Origin: Allgaiera indica
GTDB taxonomy: Bacteria; Pseudomonadota; Alphaproteobacteria; Rhodobacterales; Rhodobacteraceae
Length of the DNA stretch: 64,000 nucleotides
NCBI RefSeq assembly: GCF_900106675.1
Contig: NZ_FNOB01000008.1
Coordinates: forward strand, 1 to 64,000
Direction: 5' to 3'
The position numbers were made by a program, and so were the translations under genes. Shown here piece by piece: positions 58,258-64,000 of this stretch; position 1 is the stretch's first letter, and every line of letters starts with the position of its first letter. A model generated the notes under the pieces. It was not told the DNA's origin, did not search any database, and saw only the letters and a program-made list of their open reading frames with translations.

Positions 58258-58405
58258 CTACTGTCCTCTCTAAGAATTGGGTCCAACGGCAATCGCCTAG
58301 GTCAGAAATGCGAACATCGTTCGATTGCGATAGCGGACCTTCCCCAAGGTTGCCGGAGAAACATGGAACCGCACAAGGCGTCATATACGAAAGTGTCGCA
58401 AAGTC
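58258..58405. promoter_or_regulatory. Divergent control region of NYN gene and folK
   Basis: 148 bases, relatively AT-rich near folK. It contains the palindrome CGAAC-ATC-GTTCG at 58311-58323, which may be an operator. The spacing differs from the alphaproteobacterial LexA box GTTC-N7-GTTC, so SOS control is not claimed. Confidence 0.4.
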
Positions 58406-58975
58406 ATGCAATTTAATAAGCTGATTCTCATCGCATTGGGCGGAAACCTTCCGACCGAAGCCGGATCTCCGGCAAAGACCCTGCGGGCCGCGCTTGCCGC
58501 GCTCCCCGACGAGGGGCTGACCCCGATCAGGACAAGCCGGCTTTACGACACCCCCTGTTTTCCGCCCGGCGCGGGCCCCGATTATGTGAATGCGGCCGCG
58601 GTGATCGACGGGCCCGGCGACCCGCAGGCGGTGCTGGCGGCGCTGCACCGGATCGAGGCGCGCTTTGGCCGCGCACGGGTGCAGCGCTGGGGTATGCGCA
58701 CGCTGGATCTGGACCTGATCGCGATGGGCGACACGGTCCTGCCCGACCCCGCAGAGCAGACAAGATGGCGCAGCCTGCCGCCCGCGGCCCAGATCCGCAC
58801 CACGCCGGACCGGTTGATCTTGCCGCATCCGCGCATGCAGGACCGCGCCTTCGTGCTGGTCCCCCTGGCCGAGATCGCCCCCGATTGGCGCCATCCGCTG
58901 ACCGGCCGGACAGTTGCGCAGATGCTTGCCGATCTGCCGCAGACCGCGCGCGATGAAGTATCCGCGCGCGCCTGA
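58406..58975 (+). CDS. folK: 2-amino-4-hydroxy-6-hydroxymethyldihydropteridine diphosphokinase
   Basis: 189 residues. Starts LILIALGGNLPTEAG; TLDLDLIAMGD carries the two metal-binding Asp; LILPHPRMQDRAFVLVPLAE is the C-terminal HPPK block. Pyrophosphoryl transfer in folate synthesis. Followed by rpoZ with its own promoter. Confidence 0.95.
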   Translation: MQFNKLILIALGGNLPTEAGSPAKTLRAALAALPDEGLTPIRTSRLYDTPCFPPGAGPDYVNAAAVIDGPGDPQAVLAALHRIEARFGRARVQRWGMRTLDLDLIAMGDTVLPDPAEQTRWRSLPPAAQIRTTPDRLILPHPRMQDRAFVLVPLAEIAPDWRHPLTGRTVAQMLADLPQTARDEVSARA

Positions 58976-59022
58976 ACGCCCCGATTTCGAAGAAGTTCGC
59001 CGCAAACCCCCGTGTTTCTTGC

Positions 59023-59051
59023 TTGTCAAGCCCGGCACGAGGCCTTAGATA
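59023..59051 (+). promoter_or_regulatory. Candidate rpoZ promoter
   Basis: TTGTCA (59023-59028), 17-base spacer, TAGATA (59046-59051), 36 bases before the rpoZ ATG. A good match to the housekeeping sigma consensus by eye. Confidence 0.6.
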
Positions 59052-59087
59052 GACCACTTCAAGCCCCGATAGGAATTGGAGTGCCCC

Positions 59088-59441
59088 ATGGCCCGCGTGA
59101 CGGTCGAAGATTGCGTTGACAAGGTTCCCAACCGGTTCGAACTGGTGATGCTTGCCGCCCACCGCGCGCGCGAGATCGCGGCCGGCGGGGCGCTGACCGT
59201 CGACCGCGACAACGACAAGAACCCGGTCGTCAGCCTGCGCGAGATCGCGGACGAGACCCAACCGGCCGAAGCCCTGCGCGAGCGCATGATCGAAAGCTAC
59301 CAGACCCAGATCGAGGTGGACGAGCCCGAAGAGGACGCGATGGCGCTTCTGATGGGCGGCAAGGCCGACAAGCCCGAACAGGACGACATGTCCGAGGAAA
59401 AGCTTCTTCGCGCCCTGATGCAGGCGCAGGGAGAGGGCTGA
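59088..59441 (+). CDS. rpoZ: RNA polymerase omega subunit
   Basis: 117 residues: [36 protein letters not shown] 59088 is preferred to the ATG at 59076, by family N-terminus. C-terminal acidic extension typical of alphaproteobacteria. In many bacteria omega is part of the ppGpp-binding site; the ppGpp enzyme gene is next. Confidence 0.96.
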   Translation: MARVTVEDCVDKVPNRFELVMLAAHRAREIAAGGALTVDRDNDKNPVVSLREIADETQPAEALRERMIESYQTQIEVDEPEEDAMALLMGGKADKPEQDDMSEEKLLRALMQAQGEG

Positions 59442-59472
59442 GCGCCCCTCCGGCGCCCGGGATGCGGCCGGC

Positions 59473-61596
59473 ATGATCGACGTCGAAGACCTGATTGCGC
59501 TGGTGCGCAACTACAACCCGCGAACCGACGCCGATCTGATCCGCAAGGCCTATCTTTACGGCCAGCAGATGCACGAGGGTCAGTTCCGCCGCTCGGGCGA
59601 GCCCTATTTCACCCATCCCGTCGCCGTTGCCGCGATCCTGACCGAACAGGCGCTGGACGATGCCACAATCGTCACCGCGCTGCTGCACGACACGATCGAG
59701 GATACCAAGTCCACCTATTCCGAGGTGGCCGCGATGTTCGGCGAGGAGGTCGCCGAGCTGGTCGACGGGGTGACCAAGCTGACAAACCTGCAGCTGTCGT
59801 CCTCTGAGACCAAGCAGGCCGAGAATTTCCGCAAGCTCTTGATCGCCATGTCGCGCGATCTGCGGGTGATCCTGGTGAAGCTGGCCGACCGACTGCACAA
59901 CATGCGCACGATCAAGTCGCTGCCGCCGGAAAAACAGGCCCGCAAGGCGCGCGAGACGATGGATATCTTCGCGCCCCTGGCCGGCCGCATGGGCATGCAG
60001 CAGACCCGCGAGGAACTGGAGGACCTGGCCTTCAAGGTGCTCAACCCCGAGGCCCGCACCTCGATCATCCGCCGCTTCGTGACGCTGCAGCGCGAGACCG
60101 GCGATGTCGTCCACCGCATCACCGCCGACATCCGGCTGGAGCTGGAGAAGGCCGGGATCGAGGCCGATGTCTATGGCCGCGCCAAGAAGCCCTATTCGAT
60201 CTGGCGCAAGATGCAGGAAAAGGACCTGGCCTTCTCGCGTCTGTCCGATATCTACGGCTTCCGCGTCATCACCGGGTCCGAGGCCGATTGCTACCGCGTG
60301 CTGGGGGTCATCCACCAGCGCTGGCGCGCGGTGCCGGGGCGGTTCAAGGATTACATCAGCCAGCCGAAGTCGAACGGCTATCGCTCGATCCACGCCACCG
60401 TGTCGGGGCGCGACGGCAAGCGGGTAGAGGTGCAGATCCGCACCCGCCAGATGCATGAGGTCGCCGAATCCGGGGTGGCCGCGCATTGGTCCTATCGCGA
60501 CGGCGAGCGCGTGCATAACCCCTTTGCCGTCGATCCCGCGAAATGGATCGCGAACCTGACCGAACGCTTCGACACGGCCGACGACCACGGCGAATTCCTC
60601 GAGAACGTCAAGCTCGAGATGTATTCCGACCAGGTCTTTTGCTTCACCCCCAAGGGCGATGTGGTCAAGCTGCCCAAGGGGGCGACGCCGCTGGATTATG
60701 CCTATGCGATCCACACGCGGATCGGCAATTCCTGCGTCTCGGCCAAGGTCGACGGGTTGCGCGTGCCGCTGTGGACGCGGCTGAAGAACGGCCAATCGGT
60801 CGAGATCATCACCGCCGAGGGCCAGCGCCCGCAGGCCAGCTGGATCGACATCGCGGTGACCGGCCGCGCCAAGGCCGCGATCCGGCGCAGCCTGCGCGAA
60901 GAGGATCGCAGCCGGTTCGTCAAGCTGGGGCAGGAACTGGCGCGCGTGGCTTTCGAACATGTCGGCAAGAAGGCCACCGAAAAGGCCCTGCGCACCGCCG
61001 CGCGCACCATGGGTCTGCCCGATTCGACCGAACTCCTGGCCCGCCTGGGCAGTGCCGAACTTTCGGCTTCCAAGGTGGTCGAGGCGCTGTATCCCGAACT
61101 CGCGCGCATCCACCCGGCCGAGGAAATCGACGCCCGCCGTCCGGTCGTCGGCCTGTCTCCGGGGCAGCCCTACCGGCGCGCCAATTGCTGTCAGCCGGTG
61201 CCGGGCGAGCGTATCGTCGCCATCACCTATCGCGGCCAGGGCCCGATCGTGCATGCGATCGACTGCCCGGCGCTGATCGAATTCGAGGACGAGCCTCAGC
61301 GCTGGATCGACGTGCGCTGGACCGAGGGCCGCCACCCGCCGGTACATACGGTGTCGCTCAATATCACGATCAGCAACGACGCCGGGGTGCTGGGGCGGAT
61401 TTGCACCTTGATCGGCGAACAGAAGGCCAATATCTCGGATCTGCACTTCGTCGACAGGAAACCCGATTATTACCGTCTGCTGATAGAGGTGGACCTGCGG
61501 GATGTCGAACATCTGCACAACGTGATGACGGCGCTCGAAGCCGAAAGCGACGTGGCGCAGCTAGAGCGCTACAGGGATCTCAGCCGGAAACCCTGA
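59473..61596 (+). CDS. rsh: Bifunctional (p)ppGpp synthetase/hydrolase (Rsh, RelA/SpoT family)
   Basis: 707 residues. The HD hydrolase domain keeps its metal ligands (H48 in YFTHPVAVAA, H72-D73 in LLHDTIEDT), so hydrolysis should be active. The synthetase domain has FKDYISQPKSNGYRSIHATV. TGS domain near 395-455 (VFCFTPKGDVVKLPKGATPL) and a C-terminal ACT domain (NITISNDAGVLGRICTLIGE) follow. Single long Rsh as in most alphaproteobacteria. Begins 31 bases after rpoZ. Confidence 0.96.
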   Translation: MIDVEDLIALVRNYNPRTDADLIRKAYLYGQQMHEGQFRRSGEPYFTHPVAVAAILTEQALDDATIVTALLHDTIEDTKSTYSEVAAMFGEEVAELVDGVTKLTNLQLSSSETKQAENFRKLLIAMSRDLRVILVKLADRLHNMRTIKSLPPEKQARKARETMDIFAPLAGRMGMQQTREELEDLAFKVLNPEARTSIIRRFVTLQRETGDVVHRITADIRLELEKAGIEADVYGRAKKPYSIWRKMQEKDLAFSRLSDIYGFRVITGSEADCYRVLGVIHQRWRAVPGRFKDYISQPKSNGYRSIHATVSGRDGKRVEVQIRTRQMHEVAESGVAAHWSYRDGERVHNPFAVDPAKWIANLTERFDTADDHGEFLENVKLEMYSDQVFCFTPKGDVVKLPKGATPLDYAYAIHTRIGNSCVSAKVDGLRVPLWTRLKNGQSVEIITAEGQRPQASWIDIAVTGRAKAAIRRSLREEDRSRFVKLGQELARVAFEHVGKKATEKALRTAARTMGLPDSTELLARLGSAELSASKVVEALYPELARIHPAEEIDARRPVVGLSPGQPYRRANCCQPVPGERIVAITYRGQGPIVHAIDCPALIEFEDEPQRWIDVRWTEGRHPPVHTVSLNITISNDAGVLGRICTLIGEQKANISDLHFVDRKPDYYRLLIEVDLRDVEHLHNVMTALEAESDVAQLERYRDLSRKP

Positions 61597-61622
61597 ACCG
61601 GCGCTGGAAGGAAGTGGGGCGG

Positions 61623-62294
61623 GTGGTATTCAAGCGACGCACCAAGCAAAGCTTCGGCCAGCGCCTGATCGCCGCGATCTATCCGCGCGGCGGCTATCTT
61701 CGGGCCATCTGGTATGTGATTCACCGCATCCGCCGCCTGCCCGACCAGCCGCATCGCATCGCGCGGGGCATCGCGGCAGGGGTGTTCATCTCGTTCACGC
61801 CCTTCTTCGGCTTTCATTTCGTCATCGCCGCCGGGCTGGCCTGGCTGATGGGCGGCAACATGGTCGCGGCACTGCTGGCCACCTTCGTCGGCAACCCGAT
61901 CACCTTCCCGTTCATCATGACGCTCTCGGTCGAGCTGGGCAGCCACCTGCTGGGCAAGCGCGGCGGTATCCCGCTGCGGCAGATCGTCGATTCCTTCGCC
62001 CGCGCCTCGGTCGAGCTATGGAACAATTTCACCGCCCTGTTCCTTGATCACAGCGCCCATTGGAGCAGCCTGATCCTGTTCTTCCACCATGTCTTCTGGC
62101 CCTATTTGATCGGTGGCATCCTGCCCGGCCTGGCCGCCGCGCTTACCGGCTACTACCTGTCGCTGCCGCTGATCACCGCCTATCAGAAGCGCCGCAAGAA
62201 GAAGATCAGGGAACGGATCGAAAAGCAGCGCGAACAACGTGCCCGGGCCGCGGCAGAGGCGGCGCGCAAGCCCCACACCCAGCCTTCGGAATGA
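61623..62294 (+). CDS. DUF2062 membrane protein
   Basis: 223 residues. RIARGIAAGVFISFTPFFGF is the DUF2062 hallmark; LATFVGNPITFPFIM and two further helices follow, and the C-terminus is strongly basic/charged (KRRKKKIRERIEKQ). GTG 61623 is chosen, with AAGGAAG upstream; no good ATG exists. Family function unknown. 26 bases after rsh. Confidence 0.85.
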   Translation: MVFKRRTKQSFGQRLIAAIYPRGGYLRAIWYVIHRIRRLPDQPHRIARGIAAGVFISFTPFFGFHFVIAAGLAWLMGGNMVAALLATFVGNPITFPFIMTLSVELGSHLLGKRGGIPLRQIVDSFARASVELWNNFTALFLDHSAHWSSLILFFHHVFWPYLIGGILPGLAAALTGYYLSLPLITAYQKRRKKKIRERIEKQREQRARAAAEAARKPHTQPSE

Positions 62295-62379
62295 ACAAGC
62301 CAGGCGGATGAGGGCCCTTGCCCTTGACCTTCCTCGCAGCGCGGGATGATCTGCCACCAAGGGTCAGGAGGTTAGCAAG

Positions 62380-63153
62380 ATGACCAGCACCAAGGGAACC
62401 AGTGGGCCGGCGCGCCTGCGCCTCGGCGTCAACATCGACCATGTCGCCACCGTGCGCAACGCCCGCGGCGCGGCCTATCCCGATCCGCTGCGCGCCGCCC
62501 GCCTGGCCGAAGCCGCCGGCGCCGACGGCATCACCGCCCATCTGCGCGAGGATCGCCGCCACATTTCCGATGCCGACATCGCCGCGCTGCGCGAACATCT
62601 GATCGTGCCGCTGAACCTCGAGATGGCCGCGACGCCCGAGATGCAGGCGATCGCCCTGCGCCACCGGCCCCATGCCGTCTGCATCGTCCCCGAAAAGCGC
62701 GAGGAACGCACCACCGAAGGCGGGCTGGAAGTCGCGCGCGAGGAAAATCGCCTGGCGCATTTCATCGCGCCGTTGCGCGATGCCGGCTGCCGGGTGTCGC
62801 TGTTCATCGCCGCCGACGCCGCCCAGGTGGAAAGCGCCGCCCGCATCGGCGCGGCGGTGGTGGAACTGCACACCGGCGCCTATTGCGACCTGCATTGCGA
62901 GGGCAAGATTGCCGAACGCGACGCGGAACTTGCCCGCCTGCGCGACATGGCCGCGCTGGCCGACAGCCTGGGGCTAGAGGTGCACGCCGGCCACGGCCTG
63001 ACCTATGAGACAGTGGCCCCGATCGCCGCCCTGCCCCAGGTGAAAGAGCTGAACATCGGCCATTTCCTGATCGGAGAGGCGATCTTCGTGGGCCTTGAGG
63101 CCGCGATTACCAAGATGCGCGCCCGCATGGACGCCGCGCGGGCAGGCGCATGA
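62380..63153 (+). CDS. pdxJ: Pyridoxine 5'-phosphate synthase
   Basis: 257 residues, TIM barrel: [63 protein letters not shown]. Makes PNP from deoxyxylulose phosphate and aminoacetone phosphate. CAGGAGG before the ATG. acpS follows by 10 bases. Confidence 0.97.
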   Translation: MTSTKGTSGPARLRLGVNIDHVATVRNARGAAYPDPLRAARLAEAAGADGITAHLREDRRHISDADIAALREHLIVPLNLEMAATPEMQAIALRHRPHAVCIVPEKREERTTEGGLEVAREENRLAHFIAPLRDAGCRVSLFIAADAAQVESAARIGAAVVELHTGAYCDLHCEGKIAERDAELARLRDMAALADSLGLEVHAGHGLTYETVAPIAALPQVKELNIGHFLIGEAIFVGLEAAITKMRARMDAARAGA

Positions 63154-63163
63154 GGGGCCCAAG

Positions 63164-63580
63164 GTGATCCTGGGCATCGGCACCGACCTGGCCAATATCG
63201 ACCGCATCCAGGCCACGCTCGACCGGTTTGGCGACCGCTTCCGCAATCGCGTCTTTACCGAGACCGAGCAGCGCAAGGCCGAACGCCGCGCCGACACCGC
63301 CGGCACCTACGCCAAGCGCTGGGCCGCGAAGGAGGCGTGCTCAAAGGCGCTGGGCACCGGGCTGCGCATGGGGATCAGTTGGCGCGACATGGGCGTGACC
63401 AACCTGCGCAGCGGCCAGCCGGTGATGCAGCTGACCGGTTGGGCCGCCGAGCGCCTGACCGAAATGACGCCCGAGGGACATGAGGCGATCGTTCATGTCA
63501 CCCTGACCGACGATCACCCCTGGGCGCAGGCCTTCGTTGTGATCGAGGCGCGGCCCCGCGTCACGCCCGCGGGAACTTGA
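63164..63580 (+). CDS. acpS: Holo-[acyl-carrier-protein] synthase
   Basis: 138 residues: [18 protein letters not shown] with the Mg-binding Asp, and [19 protein letters not shown] with the catalytic Glu. GTG start, 10 bases after pdxJ. Transfers phosphopantetheine to ACP. pdxJ-acpS-lepB order is widely conserved. Confidence 0.96.
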   Translation: MILGIGTDLANIDRIQATLDRFGDRFRNRVFTETEQRKAERRADTAGTYAKRWAAKEACSKALGTGLRMGISWRDMGVTNLRSGQPVMQLTGWAAERLTEMTPEGHEAIVHVTLTDDHPWAQAFVVIEARPRVTPAGT

Positions 63581-63659
63581 CCCCAGCGCAGCTTGACAGC
63601 ATCGTCCCAACCCGCGCATGTAGCGCCGAACCTGCGGCATGGGCAAAGGGCGGATCGGC

Positions 63660-64000
63660 ATGGCGAGCAAGGCGAAAAAGAGCGATGGCTTCCTGGAGAC
63701 GATCAAGACGATCGTCTACGCGCTGATCATCGCCGGCGTGTTCCGCACGCTGTTCTTTCAGCCCTTCTGGATCCCCTCGGGCAGCATGAAGGACACATTG
63801 CTGATCGGCGATTTCCTGTTCGTCAACAAGATGGCCTATGGCTATTCGCGCTATTCCTGTCCGTTCAACCTGTGCCCCTTTTCGGGGCGGATCTTCTTCA
63901 CCCCGCCCAAGCGCGGCGACGTGGTCGTGTTCCGCAACCCCGGCAATGGCGAGGATTTCATCAAGCGCCTGATCGGCCTGCCCGGCGACACCCTGCAGAT
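63660..64000 (+). CDS. lepB: Signal peptidase I (partial, runs off the window)
   Basis: The first 113 codons are visible. A membrane anchor (FLETIKTIVYALIIAGVFRT) is followed by the catalytic Ser block FQPFWIPSGSMKDTLLIGD (Ser42) and the general-base Lys block FIKRLIGLPGDTLQ (Lys102). A C-x6-C pair (SCPFNLCPF) lies between. ATG 63660 has AAAGGGCGG upstream; an in-frame ATG at 63639 is possible. The 3' end is outside the window. Confidence 0.95.
   Translation, partial: MASKAKKSDGFLETIKTIVYALIIAGVFRTLFFQPFWIPSGSMKDTLLIGDFLFVNKMAYGYSRYSCPFNLCPFSGRIFFTPPKRGDVVVFRNPGNGEDFIKRLIGLPGDTLQ

Noticed and set aside
58311-58323. CGAAC-ATC-GTTCG as an SOS (LexA) box
   Set aside because: Alphaproteobacterial LexA sites are GTTC-N7-GTTC direct repeats; this is a close inverted repeat, and neither flanking gene is a repair gene. 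Kept only as an unassigned palindrome.
59230-61518. 762-codon minus-strand open frame across rsh
   Set aside because: Shadow of a high-GC gene; the plus strand has intact HD, synthetase, TGS and ACT motifs.

Overview
The window is high-GC DNA from an alphaproteobacterium, almost certainly a Rhodobacteraceae/Paracoccaceae member. The evidence is the ChvI-ChvG-HprK-RapZ-EIIA-HPr gene order, a large Rhodobacterales-type flagellar locus, and the folK-rpoZ-rsh-DUF2062-pdxJ-acpS-lepB housekeeping order. I do not assign a species. I saw no rRNA, tRNA or CRISPR array.

Layout. (1) 1-2.4 kb is a small accessory patch: the end of an IS5-family element with a frameshift-type transposase, a GC-rich gene-free stretch, a PemK/MazF-like ORF whose 3' end is out-of-frame junk, and a decayed large serine recombinase. 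(2) 2.4-9.8 kb holds pckA, divergent from chvI-chvG-hprK-rapZ-EIIA-ptsH, followed by a lysophospholipid acyltransferase-like gene. The chvI to ptsH genes overlap by a few bases, linking a two-component system to a regulatory phosphotransferase chain. (3) 9.8-15.6 kb is a branched-chain-amino-acid-type ABC transporter in which the two ATPases are fused into one polypeptide, converging on an enoyl-CoA hydratase. (4) 15.7-27.5 kb carries mutM, ubiE-ubiB, mutS, a sugar kinase/class IV aminotransferase/sulfotransferase-like operon, argG, a small exported protein and ilvA. (5) 27.5-29.4 kb is a divergent signalling pair: an HPt protein and a receiver-PP2C (SpoIIE-type) phosphatase.

(6) 29.6-55.4 kb is the flagellar locus: motB, flgE, flgK, flgL, flgI; facing them fliF-fliH-fliN-fliP; then fliL, a small membrane protein, a MotE-like protein, motA, a 784-residue exported protein, a lytic transglycosylase, flhA, fliR, flhB and a FliJ-sized protein; facing these flgB-flgC-fliE-fliQ-flgF-flgG-flgA-flgH and a second FliL; finally fliI. 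It supplies stator, MS ring, most of the export gate, rod, P and L rings, hook and hook-filament junction. Filament, fliG, fliM, flgD and fliK are not in the window. (7) 55.4-64 kb holds a DUF3429 membrane protein, ispH with a methyltransferase, a NYN-domain protein, folK, rpoZ, a bifunctional (p)ppGpp synthase/hydrolase, DUF2062, pdxJ, acpS and the start of lepB.

The most notable points are: (a) five CtrA-like sites (TTAA-N7-TTAA, each with at most one half-site deviating) confined to the control regions of the HPt/phosphatase pair, motB, flgE and fliF/fliL; (b) the undescribed 784-residue exported protein translationally coupled to motA and adjacent to a MotE-like gene, suggesting a MotC/MotE-like stator accessory pair; (c) the fused LivG-LivF ATPase with an abnormal ABC signature in its first half; and (d) the kinase/aminotransferase/sulfotransferase-like operon with a possible tiny leader ORF.
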